Shown: positions 1 to 10,451, numbered from the stretch's first letter. The stretch: DNA of 64,000 bases from an uncultured Flavobacteriaceae bacterium (GCA_913052585.1 CAJXEB010000005.1:1-64000), one strand, 5' to 3'. The notes: a model not told the origin generated them from the sequence alone. A program made the numbers and translations.

Positions 1-99
1 GGACTTTCATTATTCGAGCCAGAACTAGAAGTTCCATTTGAAAACACAGATATCTCTTTAAATTTTTGTATTACTCCAGAGCGGATTATTTCATTTTAA
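1..99 (+). CDS. C-terminal fragment of an unidentified CDS cut by the window start
   Basis: Open frame from base 1 (GLSLFEPELEVPFENTDISLNFCITPERIISF*) ending in TAA at 97-99; too short to assign. Confidence 0.45.
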   Translation, partial: GLSLFEPELEVPFENTDISLNFCITPERIISF

Positions 100-146
100 C
101 ATAATTATATTATCTTGGAAATTCACTAATCTAAAATTATAAACGT

Positions 147-512
147 ATGAATTGGTATTTAAAAGTTTTAAAACAATATGCAGATTTTGACGGTCGTGCA
201 CGAAGAACAGAATATTGGATGTATACCCTAGTAAACATACTTGTAATTGTTGTTCTCGCGTTACTTGATAATTTGACAGGGATGTCCTATATGGAAGGGA
301 TGCCTTATGGGTATTTAACGCTACTTTATACTTTAGCAGTTTTTATTCCTGGGCTGGCTGTTGCAATTAGACGGCTCCACGATATGGGAAAAAGTGGTTG
401 GTGGTATTTAATAGGCTTAGTCCCGTTTATTGGTGGAATTTGGTTAGTAATTCTATTGGCAACTGACGGACAACCTCAAGAAAATGAGTATGGTTCAAAC
501 CCAAAAGCATAA
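147..512 (+). CDS. DUF805 family membrane protein
   Basis: Motifs FDGRARRTEYW...AVAIRRLHDMGKSGWW...DGQPQENEYGSNP are typical of DUF805. Confidence 0.9.
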   Translation: MNWYLKVLKQYADFDGRARRTEYWMYTLVNILVIVVLALLDNLTGMSYMEGMPYGYLTLLYTLAVFIPGLAVAIRRLHDMGKSGWWYLIGLVPFIGGIWLVILLATDGQPQENEYGSNPKA

Positions 513-526
513 ACTATAAAAAACAT

Positions 527-560
527 GCTCTCTTGATGTTAATTCTTGGGAGCTTTTTTT
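527..560 (+). terminator. putative intrinsic terminator
   Basis: GCTCTC...GGGAGC stem (one G-U) followed by T8, just after the DUF805 stop. Confidence 0.5.
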
Positions 561-686
561 TGTCTTTGAAGATTTGCATTCTTCATATAATACAGGTGTT
601 CCATTGCAATTTTTCATAACACCAACTAAAATTTATAATTTTAAAAAAACGCAGTATATTTAAAACTAATATTTTAATAAACTTCT

Positions 687-1004
687 ATGAAAACTACTTC
701 TTTTTCTGAAAACACCTTGCCAAATAATAATATGAACTTAGCAATTATTGCTACTGTTTTAGGACTTTGCTCTCCTTGTTGTATTGGGCTTATTCTTGGA
801 ATTATTGCTATTGTATTATCAAGTCAGGTGAATACAAAATTTAAAAGTACTGATTTCGCTGGAGCGCTTTCTTCCGCTAAAAACTCAAAAATATTATCTT
901 TTATAGCGATAGGACTTCTAGCATTAAATTTAATTTTCTTATTAGGTTTTGGAGGATTAGCTGCTTATCAGGAACTAATAGAGGCCTATAATATTTCTCA
1001 ATAA
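687..1004 (+). CDS. small CCC-motif-type membrane protein
   Basis: LCSPCCIGLILGIIAIVLSSQ motif; two hydrophobic segments; adjacent to a DUF2752 ORF. Confidence 0.65.
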   Translation: MKTTSFSENTLPNNNMNLAIIATVLGLCSPCCIGLILGIIAIVLSSQVNTKFKSTDFAGALSSAKNSKILSFIAIGLLALNLIFLLGFGGLAAYQELIEAYNISQ

Positions 1005-1012
1005 TTATTTTT

Positions 1013-1384
1013 TTGATTTATAAAATTTTAACAATAATTGCATTTATAATATTTGGGATAGGTATCTATTATTTTTATGCTAATGATCCATCAAATAGTG
1101 AAGCAATTTTTATAGGTTGTATTAGTAAAACCGTTAGTGGCTTAGATTGCCCTGGTTGTGGTGCTCAACGTGCTTTTCATGAACTACTACACGGTAATTT
1201 TATAAAAGCTGCCCAACTTAATCTACTCATCTATTTTTTTGCGCCCCTATTACTTTTTATTTTTTTAAAAATGACCTTAAAACCATTTAACATCAATTTA
1301 CCAGACATCATTATTTCTACTAAATGGCTTATTACCTTGTTAGTATTAATGATTATTTTTACGATAATTAGGAATATAATTTAA
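1013..1384 (+). CDS. DUF2752 domain-containing protein
   Basis: GLDCPGCGAQRAFHELLHGNFIKAAQLN motif; TTG start. Confidence 0.8.
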   Translation: MIYKILTIIAFIIFGIGIYYFYANDPSNSEAIFIGCISKTVSGLDCPGCGAQRAFHELLHGNFIKAAQLNLLIYFFAPLLLFIFLKMTLKPFNINLPDIIISTKWLITLLVLMIIFTIIRNII

Positions 1385-1387
1385 TTA

Positions 1388-2035
1388 CTAAGACTCTTCT
1401 TCATCAGAATTTGAAGATGAAATACTAGTCTCGTTTTCTGGCTTAGGAAAAGCCCTTTTATTAAAAACTATTAATATTCCAAAACCGGTACTAATAGACA
1501 TATCGGCAATATTAAATACGGGATCGAAAAAAGTGAAGTATTTCCCCCCAAATAAAGGCATCCATTCTGGTAAAAACCCTTCCCACAATGGAAAATGCAA
1601 CATATCTACCACTTTACCATGAAATAAGGTACCATAGCCTCCATCTGGCGAAAACATAGTTGCAACTTGTAGATGACTATCGTTGAAAATAATACCATAA
1701 AACACAGAATCAATAATATTTCCCAAAGCTCCAGCAAATATTAATGCAATAGAAACAATTAATATTTTAGAGTGTTTCTTTTTTATGGAATCCCATAGCC
1801 AATATCCTATACCAACAATAGCTACTAACCTAAAGAGCGTAAGTATTAATTTGCCATATTCGCCGGGTATTTTAGCCCCCCAAGCCATTCCTTCATTTTC
1901 TACAAAGGCAATTTTAAACCATTCAAAAACAGTTATACTCTCTCCTAATACAAAATTAGTTTTAATATATATTTTTGAAATCTGATCTATTACTAAGATC
2001 AAAACTATAATTAATATGGGTTTTTTAAGAGACAT
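1388..2035 (-). CDS. lspA: lipoprotein signal peptidase (signal peptidase II)
   Basis: VIDQISKIYIK, ALGNIIDSVFYG and FNIADMSISTG motifs of SPase II. Confidence 0.93.
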   Translation of the reverse strand: MSLKKPILIIVLILVIDQISKIYIKTNFVLGESITVFEWFKIAFVENEGMAWGAKIPGEYGKLILTLFRLVAIVGIGYWLWDSIKKKHSKILIVSIALIFAGALGNIIDSVFYGIIFNDSHLQVATMFSPDGGYGTLFHGKVVDMLHFPLWEGFLPEWMPLFGGKYFTFFDPVFNIADMSISTGFGILIVFNKRAFPKPENETSISSSNSDEEES

Positions 2036-2068
2036 AGTGTTTTATATGGTTGGCAAAAATAATGTTAT

Positions 2069-2701
2069 TTAATGGATTTGGGATAATGAAATTTCTCCCT
2101 CCTTAGTTTCTGCCATTATTAAGTAATTACTTCCTTTATTTTTTGAAAGCTCATTATTAATTTTTCCGTTTTTCGAAAAAGCATTTCCTAATATTTTATC
2201 ACTGGTTGTAACTGAAATAAAACCTTCTTTAGTTTTTAAATTTGCATCTCCAATAAATTCTTTAAGAACACAATTTCCGCTTTCTAATTTTGCTGAAATA
2301 GCTTTAAATTTTCCTTTTGTTGTAACGGAAGCTATGGTCGACAAAATAAAAATCTCCATGCTTTCAGGTACCATAAGTTCTAATTCAATTGACTGAACTT
2401 TAAGAGCTGCTAATTTATCATTTTCAGCTTTGTAAAAAGGGGAATACGCTGGTTTTAAAAACAAAATATTATCTTTTTCCAACAAACTTAAAACGACATT
2501 TTCGCAATGCTCTCCTTCAATTCGAGTTCTAATTTTTATACTATTAGATTTTTCTGAAATTATTAAAATACGATGAATACTATTAGAATTAATTTCAATA
2601 CTATTAATTAGATTGGCATCAATATCTCTTTCAATTATTTTTTGAGAATAACAATAGGTTGACATTAAAGTTAAGAGTAGGATACAACTATTTCTAATCA
2701 A
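2069..2701 (-). CDS. secreted hypothetical protein, DUF4097/adhesin-like
   Basis: Signal peptide; beta-rich repeats of short strands; weak family call. Confidence 0.5.
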   Translation of the reverse strand: MIRNSCILLLTLMSTYCYSQKIIERDIDANLINSIEINSNSIHRILIISEKSNSIKIRTRIEGEHCENVVLSLLEKDNILFLKPAYSPFYKAENDKLAALKVQSIELELMVPESMEIFILSTIASVTTKGKFKAISAKLESGNCVLKEFIGDANLKTKEGFISVTTSDKILGNAFSKNGKINNELSKNKGSNYLIMAETKEGEISLSQIH

Positions 2702-2789
2702 TTTAATTTGTATTTAAAAAATAAATCCCAAATCCCATAAGCTATTTAGCTACTCTGGAATTTGGAATTTTAACGATCTTATTAATTTA

Positions 2790-3170
2790 CTATTGCATAT
2801 TCTTAGCTTCAATACTAAGAGTCGCATGAGGAACTAATTTTAATCGTTCTTTATTAATTAATTTCTTTGTTACGCGGCAAAGTCCGTAGGTTTTATTTTC
2901 TATACGAATTAAAGCATTATTTAAATCACGTATAAATTTTTCTTGACGTATAGCTAATTGGGAATTTGCTTCTTTACTCATTACATTACTTCCTTCATCA
3001 AATGCTTTAAAAGTAGGCGAAGTATCATCGGTACCGTTATCGCTATCATTTCTAAAAGCACTTTCAATTAAATGCAATTGCTTTTGTGCATTTTCGATTT
3101 TTTCAAGAATTAGTTGTTTGAATTCTTCTAAATCCGTATCATTATATCTGGCGTTTGTTTCTTGGTTCAT
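2790..3170 (-). CDS. TraR/DksA family transcriptional regulator lacking a complete zinc finger
   Basis: DksA-like coiled coil and YGLCRVTKKLINKERLKLVPHAT C-terminus; only one Cys remains. Confidence 0.85.
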   Translation of the reverse strand: MNQETNARYNDTDLEEFKQLILEKIENAQKQLHLIESAFRNDSDNGTDDTSPTFKAFDEGSNVMSKEANSQLAIRQEKFIRDLNNALIRIENKTYGLCRVTKKLINKERLKLVPHATLSIEAKNMQ

Positions 3171-3171
3171 T

Positions 3172-6100
3172 TTATACTTTTTTAATGGCCAACTTGCTTG
3201 TTATTTCATCAAAAATAATTTCAGTTCCTTCCTCCAATTTTTGATCAAAACACAAAACATCTGTTAGCGTTTCACGTTTAATATATTCTAAGTTTTGGCT
3301 TACCGCCACTTTTAATTTTTCATCTTCTTGAATGGTTACCTCAACTCGATCCATTACTTCAAAACCTGAGTCTTTACGTAAATTTTGAATTCGGTTGACT
3401 AATTCTCTAGCAATCCCTTCGTTTTTTAATTCTGGACTAATGGTAACATCTAAAGCAACAGTTACACCATCACTATTTGCAACCAACCAACCTTCAATGT
3501 CTTGAGAACTTATTATTACATCATCCTTGCACAATGTAGTATTTTTTTCGTTAATTAAAACATTAATTTCTCCTTCTTTTTCAAGGATTGCAATCTCTTC
3601 TTGACCAAAATTAGTGATCATTTGCGCAACAGATTTCATGTCTTTTCCAAAGCGAGGTCCTAACTTTTTAAAGTCTGGTTTTATCTGTTTTACTAATATT
3701 CCAGATCCTTCATCAATTAATTCAATTTCCTTCACATTAACTTCAGATTTAATTAAGTCTGAAACCGCTATAATTTCTTCACGCTGTTCATTATTTAAAA
3801 CAGGAATCATGATTTTTTGTAAAGGTTGTCTAACTTTAATCTTTTCTTTTTGTCTTAACGATAACACTAATGAAGAAATTGTTTGAGCCTTTTGCATTTT
3901 ATGTTCCAATGCACTGTCAATATATGACGAATTTGCTACCGGAAAGTTACTTAAATGCACCGAAATTTCATCAACTTTAACAGTTCCGTTCAATAAATCA
4001 TTATAAAGGCGGTCCATAAAAAAGGGAGCAACAGGTGCACTTAACTTAGATATCGTTAACAAACAAGTGTGCAATGTTTGATATGCCGATATTTTATCTT
4101 CGCCATAACTACCTTTCCAAAAACGCCTTCTACTTAAACGAACAAACCAGTTACTTAAGTTTTCTTGAACAAAATCTGAAATCGCTCTTGTGGCTTTTGT
4201 TGGTTCGTATTCGCTATAATACTGATCTACTCTTTCGATTAAGGTGTGTAATTCTGAAAGTATCCAACGGTCAATTTCTGGTCTTTTTTCTAATGCAATA
4301 TCTTCTTCTGAATAATCAAAATTATCCAAATTAGCATACAGACTAAAGAAACTATAAGTATTATAAAGTGTTCCAAAAAACTTATTTCTTACTTCTGAAA
4401 TTCCTGCTAAATCAAACTTTAAATTATCCCAAGGATTGGCGTTGCTTATCATATACCAACGTGTGGCATCTGGTCCAAATTTATCGATGGTTTCAAATGG
4501 ATCTGTTGCGTTTCCTAGACGCTTGGACATTTTTTGTCCCTTTTTATCTAATACCAAACCGTTTGAAACTACATTTTTATAGGCAACATCATCAAAAATC
4601 ATAGTTGCAATCGCGTGTAGTGTATAAAACCAACCTCGTGTTTGATCTACTCCTTCAGCAATAAAATCTGCTTTTCTCCACGTAGTATCTACTTTTTCTT
4701 TATTCTCGAAAGGATAATGCCATTGAGCGTAAGGCATACTTCCACTATCAAACCAAACATCAATTAAATCGGCTTCACGATTCATTGGAATTCCATTTTT
4801 AGAAACCAATATGATATCGTCAACTATATTTTTATGTAAATCTACTTTTGCATAATTATCTTCCGAAAAATCTCCAACTACAAATTCTTCAAAAATATCT
4901 TTTTGTAAAAATCCAGCATCGACAGATTTTTTCATTTCAACTTTTAATTCCTCAATAGAGCCAATTGCTATTTCTTCTTTTCCATCCTCGGTACGCCATA
5001 TAGGAAGTGGAATTCCCCAATACCTAGATCTGGATAAGTTCCAATCGTTTGCATTTGCTAACCAATTTCCAAAACGTCCTTCACCTGTAGCTTTAGGTTT
5101 CCAATTGATTCCTAAATTTAGCTCAAACATTCGGTCTTTAAAATCGGTTACTTTAATGAACCAAGAGTCTAATGGATAATATAAAATAGGCTTATCGGTA
5201 CGCCAACAGTTTGGATAACTGTGGGTATATTTTTCAACCTTAAAGGCTTTATTTTCAGTTTTTAATTGAATTGCAATCTCAACATCTATCGATTTTTCCG
5301 GCGCTTCTCCATCTGGATAATATTCATTCTTTACATATTTACCAGCGTATTCTCCCATTTCTGGTCTAAACTTACCTTGTAAATTAACCAAAGGAACTAA
5401 CTTTTGGTTTTCGTCCATCAATAACATGGGTGGTATTTCTGGCTCGACTAGTTTTGCAACCATCGCATCATCTGCACCAAAAGTTGGAGCTGTATGAACG
5501 ATTCCCGTTCCGTCTTCAGTTGTTACAAAATCACCAGCAATTACTCTAAAGGCATTTTCCGGATGGTCATTAGGTAATGTGAAGGGCATTAATTGTTCGT
5601 AACGAGATTCTAAGACTTCCGCTCCTTTAAATTCTTTAAGAATTAAATAAGGGATTTTTTTAGCTCCTTTTTCATAGGAAGATAAATCTTGTTCTGTTTC
5701 TACATTTTCAAACTTACCTGAAAATTGTTTTTCAACTAAATTTTTAGCTAAAATTACTTGTGATGCCTCAAAAGTATATTGATTAAAGGTTTTAACTAAA
5801 ACATAGTCAATCTTTTTACCAACGGTTAAAGCTGTATTTGACGGTAAAGTCCAAGGAGTTGTTGTCCAAGCTAAAAAGTAAATTTCGCCTTCTAAATTTT
5901 TTAAAAACCCTGGTAAAGTATCCTTGATTGCTTTAAATTTAGCAACAACAGTCGTATCGGTTACATCTTGATAAGTACCAGGTTGATTTAACTCATGAGA
6001 ACTTAATCCTGTTCCTGCTTTAGGTGAATATGGCTGAATCGTATAGCCTTTATAAAGTAACCCTTTGTTGTATATTTCTTTTAATAACCACCAAACTGTT

Positions 6101-6576
6101 TCCATATATTTTGGCTCATAGGTTACATACGGATCTTCCATATCTACCCAATAACCAATACGTTTGGTAAGGTCATTCCAAATATCGGTATAACGCATCA
6201 CTGCTTTTCTACAAGCCGCATTATAATCCTCTACTGAGATGGTTTTACCAATATCTTCTTTAGTGATTCCTAGTTCTTTCTCAACTCCTAATTCTATAGG
6301 CAGCCCATGAGTATCCCAACCAGCTTTACGCTTTACTTGAAATCCTTTCATGGTTTTATATCGAGGAAAGATATCTTTAATTGCACGAGCTAGCACATGG
6401 TGTACTCCAGGTAATCCGTTTGCAGAAGGAGGTCCTTCAAAAAAAACGTAAGGTGTTTTTCCTTCTCTAGAAGAAATACTTTTTTCAAAGATGTTTTCTT
6501 TTTCCCAAAACTCGAGTATTTCTTCTCCTAATTTTGGAAGATCTAAACCTTTGTATGTTTTAAATGTTGTGCTCAT
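3172..6576 (-). CDS. ileS: isoleucyl-tRNA synthetase
   Basis: 1134 aa; GPPSANGLPGVHH (HIGH region) and KMSKRLGN signatures, long anticodon-binding C-terminus. Confidence 0.97.
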   Translation of the reverse strand: MSTTFKTYKGLDLPKLGEEILEFWEKENIFEKSISSREGKTPYVFFEGPPSANGLPGVHHVLARAIKDIFPRYKTMKGFQVKRKAGWDTHGLPIELGVEKELGITKEDIGKTISVEDYNAACRKAVMRYTDIWNDLTKRIGYWVDMEDPYVTYEPKYMETVWWLLKEIYNKGLLYKGYTIQPYSPKAGTGLSSHELNQPGTYQDVTDTTVVAKFKAIKDTLPGFLKNLEGEIYFLAWTTTPWTLPSNTALTVGKKIDYVLVKTFNQYTFEASQVILAKNLVEKQFSGKFENVETEQDLSSYEKGAKKIPYLILKEFKGAEVLESRYEQLMPFTLPNDHPENAFRVIAGDFVTTEDGTGIVHTAPTFGADDAMVAKLVEPEIPPMLLMDENQKLVPLVNLQGKFRPEMGEYAGKYVKNEYYPDGEAPEKSIDVEIAIQLKTENKAFKVEKYTHSYPNCWRTDKPILYYPLDSWFIKVTDFKDRMFELNLGINWKPKATGEGRFGNWLANANDWNLSRSRYWGIPLPIWRTEDGKEEIAIGSIEELKVEMKKSVDAGFLQKDIFEEFVVGDFSEDNYAKVDLHKNIVDDIILVSKNGIPMNREADLIDVWFDSGSMPYAQWHYPFENKEKVDTTWRKADFIAEGVDQTRGWFYTLHAIATMIFDDVAYKNVVSNGLVLDKKGQKMSKRLGNATDPFETIDKFGPDATRWYMISNANPWDNLKFDLAGISEVRNKFFGTLYNTYSFFSLYANLDNFDYSEEDIALEKRPEIDRWILSELHTLIERVDQYYSEYEPTKATRAISDFVQENLSNWFVRLSRRRFWKGSYGEDKISAYQTLHTCLLTISKLSAPVAPFFMDRLYNDLLNGTVKVDEISVHLSNFPVANSSYIDSALEHKMQKAQTISSLVLSLRQKEKIKVRQPLQKIMIPVLNNEQREEIIAVSDLIKSEVNVKEIELIDEGSGILVKQIKPDFKKLGPRFGKDMKSVAQMITNFGQEEIAILEKEGEINVLINEKNTTLCKDDVIISSQDIEGWLVANSDGVTVALDVTISPELKNEGIARELVNRIQNLRKDSGFEVMDRVEVTIQEDEKLKVAVSQNLEYIKRETLTDVLCFDQKLEEGTEIIFDEITSKLAIKKV

Positions 6577-6706
6577 ATTTATTGCCCGAGTAAGCGGGTA
6601 TTATTTATTGCTTTTCCTTTAAAATTGAATCTCTAAAAGATAGTTGCGAATTTAATAAAATGTTAAGATAAGACAATGCTTATTGCCTTAAAATTAAGCC
6701 AATAAA

Positions 6707-6736
6707 AAAGCTCTGTAGAATTAACTACAGAGCTTT
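6707..6736 (-). terminator. intrinsic terminator of the 6758-7261 gene
   Basis: AAGCTCTGTAG/CTACAGAGCTT stem followed by a T-run on the minus strand. Confidence 0.8.
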
Positions 6737-6757
6737 AATAGTTAATATTTCTGATTG

Positions 6758-7261
6758 TTATCTAGTCATTCTCATTTCAAAAACATCTAAATGATCAATA
6801 CCATTATTAGTATAAATATTTTGTGTAACCATTCTTAACTCATTTGCATTAAAAAGAGTAACATCATAAGTTTCTCCATCAAATTCAATTTCCATTAAAC
6901 TATCATTAGTAGTATAATTTCCCGTTTCATTAGTAAAGTCAATAATTTCAAATCCCTCATTTACAATTTGACCAGCAACTGTTGTCACATAACCTATTCT
7001 GTATTCACCATTGATCGCATAAGTTCCGTCTTCTGAAAACACTATAATTACTTGAAAAGTATCACCAACTGTTGTAGACACAGTTACAATATCTAATCCA
7101 TTTACATTAGTAGTCTCAGTTTCTGAAGAATTAAGCATCGTTATAGAATGAGTACCACTCAAATTAGCATTGTTTAATGTGTATTGATTGCTATCATCGC
7201 TACTACAACTAATTATAGATACCGCAACAAATAAAACAAATAGGCTTTTTAATAATTTCAT
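6758..7261 (-). CDS. putative lipoprotein of unknown function
   Basis: Lipobox-like SIISCSS after an N-terminal hydrophobic segment. Confidence 0.6.
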   Translation of the reverse strand: MKLLKSLFVLFVAVSIISCSSDDSNQYTLNNANLSGTHSITMLNSSETETTNVNGLDIVTVSTTVGDTFQVIIVFSEDGTYAINGEYRIGYVTTVAGQIVNEGFEIIDFTNETGNYTTNDSLMEIEFDGETYDVTLFNANELRMVTQNIYTNNGIDHLDVFEMRMTR

Positions 7262-7351
7262 GATTTATTTTTTAATTTTTTAATTGTGGCAAATATAATC
7301 TGTTTTTAGTAGCTTAGTCATTTATTTAAAAAAAAATTAACCTTTTCCTTT

Positions 7352-8272
7352 TTGAAAAATTTATTATTATTTTTTTTTCTGTTTATTACGATTATTACAA
7401 GCGCTCAAGAATATGTTGACGTGCTTAAGTTAGGATACAGCTATGCTAATGAAGCAAAATATAAAGATACCGAAGAGAGTACTACTATAAATTCCTATAA
7501 TGCTGCCATTACTTTTCCAGTTGAATTAAATGAAAAATACGCTTTAATTACCGGAATTGATTTTAGCGCTAATCACTTATTATTGTCTCCAGATTATAAC
7601 CAATCCACCACTTTATATAATACCTTATTAAAAGTAGGATTGGCTACAACACATTCAGGTAAATGGAGTAGTACCCTCGTATTATTACCAAAAATAGCTT
7701 CCGATTATAAAAATCTATCTGGTGATGATTTTTATTTTGGGGCTTATGGAGTTGCGAAACTTAAAAAAAGCAAGCATTTTAAATACCGTTTTGGTTTTTA
7801 TGCCTCCACGGAAGCTTTTGGAGTTTTTGCGACCCCAATTATAGGAGCCTATTATTTAAGTCCCAATAATCGTTTTGAAATTGACGCTTCCCTACCCATT
7901 ACAGCTAATGTGAATTATAAATTTGGCAAAGCTGCTGTTGGGTTTGATTATTTTGGAATTGGACGCAGTTATAATATCAGCCAAGAAACTTCTATACCTG
8001 TATATATAGATCAAAGACCTATAGAGTTTGCTAGTTATTTTCAATACGGAATTCTAGAAAACAGCATCTTGCTTAGAGCAAAAGTGGGTTATTCCAGCAA
8101 TACCAATGAAGTATATGAGCAAGGCGATACATTAGAATTTAGAATTTCTGCATTTAGTTTTGGAGATAACAGAACGCAATTAAATCCAGATATTTTAGGA
8201 AGTGTTTTCTTTAAAGTAGAAGCGGTCTACAGAATTCATTTTGAAAAAAAGGAAAAGGAAACTATAAAATAA
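7352..8272 (+). CDS. outer-membrane protein, DUF6268-like
   Basis: N-terminal hydrophobic signal; alternating beta-strand composition typical of barrels. Confidence 0.55.
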   Translation: MKNLLLFFFLFITIITSAQEYVDVLKLGYSYANEAKYKDTEESTTINSYNAAITFPVELNEKYALITGIDFSANHLLLSPDYNQSTTLYNTLLKVGLATTHSGKWSSTLVLLPKIASDYKNLSGDDFYFGAYGVAKLKKSKHFKYRFGFYASTEAFGVFATPIIGAYYLSPNNRFEIDASLPITANVNYKFGKAAVGFDYFGIGRSYNISQETSIPVYIDQRPIEFASYFQYGILENSILLRAKVGYSSNTNEVYEQGDTLEFRISAFSFGDNRTQLNPDILGSVFFKVEAVYRIHFEKKEKETIK

Positions 8273-8288
8273 ACATTAATTTTGCAAA

Positions 8289-8642
8289 ATGAAGATTGAA
8301 AACTGTCCAGAATGTGGTGATAAAATTATCGGTAGAGCAGATAAGAAATTTTGTAGCGATTCTTGCAGAAACACCCACAACAATTCTTTAAACAAGGATA
8401 GCAAAAACCTTATTAGGAATATTAATAATAGTTTGCGAAAAAATCATCGTATTCTAGAATCTCTAAATCCAGAAGGTAAAACCAAAACTACTAAGGAAAA
8501 ATTATCTCGTTTGGGATTTAATTTTGAAAATTTTACCAGCATTTATACTACAAAAACAGGCTCTGTTTATTTTTATTTATACGACCAAGGGTATTTGCCT
8601 TTAGAAAACGATTATTATTTAATTGTAAAGAGGGATAATTAA
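8289..8642 (+). CDS. zinc-ribbon hypothetical protein
   Basis: CPECGDKIIGRADKKFCSDSCR treble-cleft/zinc ribbon motif. Confidence 0.65.
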   Translation: MKIENCPECGDKIIGRADKKFCSDSCRNTHNNSLNKDSKNLIRNINNSLRKNHRILESLNPEGKTKTTKEKLSRLGFNFENFTSIYTTKTGSVYFYLYDQGYLPLENDYYLIVKRDN

Positions 8643-8646
8643 TTTT

Positions 8647-10131
8647 TTATTCAACTACTTTAAATGATTCAATTGCTTCATTTGGCTCCATTATGGTATA
8701 ATCTTGCCAAAATGTAGGATCATATTTAGATAAATAGGTCGCTTTAATTAATTTCTTCTCTTCAATAAGGTCGTAGGAAGATTGCGTCATATTTTCCGAC
8801 TCAAAAACAACTAGCTCCTGTTTTTTTAATTGATTTCCTTGAATGTTTAACTTTAGAGAAAGTTCGTTTTGTTTTCTTCTACCTTTTACATTCTTATTTT
8901 TTTCAATAATTTTTAAAGGTCTATCTAATCCCATATAACTACCATCTAAGAGCTCTATAAATCGTGGGCTGTAAGTTCCGTTTTCATCTTTATCAAATAA
9001 CATTTTACCTTTATAAATATCATTTCGATAGGTAATTCCAAAAAGTCCAAATTTGCTTATTGGTTTTACATTTTCAAAATCTAACCGTACAATGGCAAAA
9101 TCTTGTGTATTTACATACATAGTTCCTTTAAAGTCTTTCCCGCCTTTAGGAGTGAATTTTAAAATATAAACAGTCATTTGATTAATTACCGTATAATTGT
9201 CTAAGGTAAATTTATACCTGCTGGATTTATCTAATACATCAATTTTACTATCTTCTTGAAAAACTAATTGCTTGTATAAATTAGCTATTTGATTGCTTAT
9301 TTGTTCTTGAAAGTCTAAATCCCCTTCTTTGTTTTTCTTTTCTAGGGCTACTTTAGCTTCTTCATTTTCTTGAAGGATAGAATCGACTTGCATTTTAGTA
9401 CTAAAGAATCCTGATTTTATTTTTAAATAAGAATCTTTTTTTATGTTTTCATTAAATATAGCTTCTAACTTTTTTCCTATTCCCTCTGCCGATATATCGT
9501 TATTCTTATCGTATAACTCTGCAGCTTTATTAATATTTAGCTTATAATTATTATAATCTCCATATAAATCTGCAACAACCTCTTTATAATAAGAGGATTT
9601 TTTTGGAATTATCCTTGTAATACTATCCATGAGCTCTTTGTTTAACTCTTTAATAGTAGAATTTTTAAATCCAAAGTCCATCTTTTTCATATTACCAATA
9701 TCAGATTGACGAAAGAAAACTTTCTTTTTTGTTAAATTAGAAGCATAGTTATTATCTAAGTTATCTTTAACTCTTTCAATAATCTCTTTAGTAGTGAGCA
9801 CCTCAGTAGTTAAAAATACTTCTTTAAGTTCGTAAAGCTTAGGAATCAATGGTATTATTATCCCTTCGTTTTCTTTAAAGACAACTCCTTTTGTTTCATA
9901 TCCCATGTAAGATATGTAAATAGAATCTTGAGGTTTTTTAACATTTTCCAATAAAAATGTAAATTCTCCTTCTTCGTTAGAAACCATTCCTTGATACGAT
10001 CCTGTTTCAATAGTAGCGTAGGAAACGGGCTCCTGAGTATCTTGATCGATAACCTTTGCCGAGAAAGATTGTGCATTTGCAAATGAGAAAATAAGAAAGC
10101 TGAGTAGCGTTAATGAATATTTTAAAGACAT
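8647..10131 (-). CDS. carboxypeptidase-like regulatory domain-containing protein
   Basis: Signal peptide, then AKVIDQDTQEPVSYATIETGSYQGMVSNEEGEFTF (CarboxypepD_reg-like). Confidence 0.8.
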   Translation of the reverse strand: MSLKYSLTLLSFLIFSFANAQSFSAKVIDQDTQEPVSYATIETGSYQGMVSNEEGEFTFLLENVKKPQDSIYISYMGYETKGVVFKENEGIIIPLIPKLYELKEVFLTTEVLTTKEIIERVKDNLDNNYASNLTKKKVFFRQSDIGNMKKMDFGFKNSTIKELNKELMDSITRIIPKKSSYYKEVVADLYGDYNNYKLNINKAAELYDKNNDISAEGIGKKLEAIFNENIKKDSYLKIKSGFFSTKMQVDSILQENEEAKVALEKKNKEGDLDFQEQISNQIANLYKQLVFQEDSKIDVLDKSSRYKFTLDNYTVINQMTVYILKFTPKGGKDFKGTMYVNTQDFAIVRLDFENVKPISKFGLFGITYRNDIYKGKMLFDKDENGTYSPRFIELLDGSYMGLDRPLKIIEKNKNVKGRRKQNELSLKLNIQGNQLKKQELVVFESENMTQSSYDLIEEKKLIKATYLSKYDPTFWQDYTIMEPNEAIESFKVVE

Positions 10132-10221
10132 TGTTTAATAATTATGGTTATAAATATAGACGCAATTAATGTTAAAGAAGTTGTCTGCAAACTAGTAGAC
10201 GAGTTAGTATAAAATCTGTTA

Positions 10222-10353
10222 CTACAAATTGACCTTTTTCATTTTTTCCTTATCCTCTTTAGTGGGCGAAATTTTATATAATAAATAACCAAAACCTACC
10301 ACTAAATGCAAGATAAAAATTGCAAATACTATATAAAGTCAAAAGTCTGACAT
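10222..10353 (-). pseudogene. small one-TM membrane protein interrupted by an in-frame TGA at codon 5
   Basis: MSDF*LYIVFAIFILHLVVGFGYLLYKISPTKEDKEKMKKVNL*; TGA at 10339-10341 (reads tca on +); not in the ORF track. Confidence 0.5.
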
Positions 10354-10403
10354 TAGAAATTAAAATTTGTTAAGCTGATGTGAAATTAATTATATAATAA
10401 AAA

Positions 10404-10427
10404 AACCCAGAATTTTCATTCTGGGTT
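10404..10427 (-). terminator. intrinsic terminator of the 10452-11420 gene
   Basis: AACCCAGAAT/ATTCTGGGTT stem followed by a T-run on the minus strand. Confidence 0.8.
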
Positions 10428-10451
10428 ATAAAATTAAAAAAATTAATTTAT

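Noticed and set aside
3614-4604. Plus-strand ORFs 3614-3886, 4074-4334 and 4368-4604
   Set aside because: Antisense to ileS; low-complexity translations with no recognisable motif. The minus-strand gene explains the region.
10339-10341. Selenocysteine or stop-codon reassignment to explain the in-frame TGA
   Set aside because: No Cys/Sec context expected in this TM protein, and TGA terminates other genes here; nonsense mutation is simpler.
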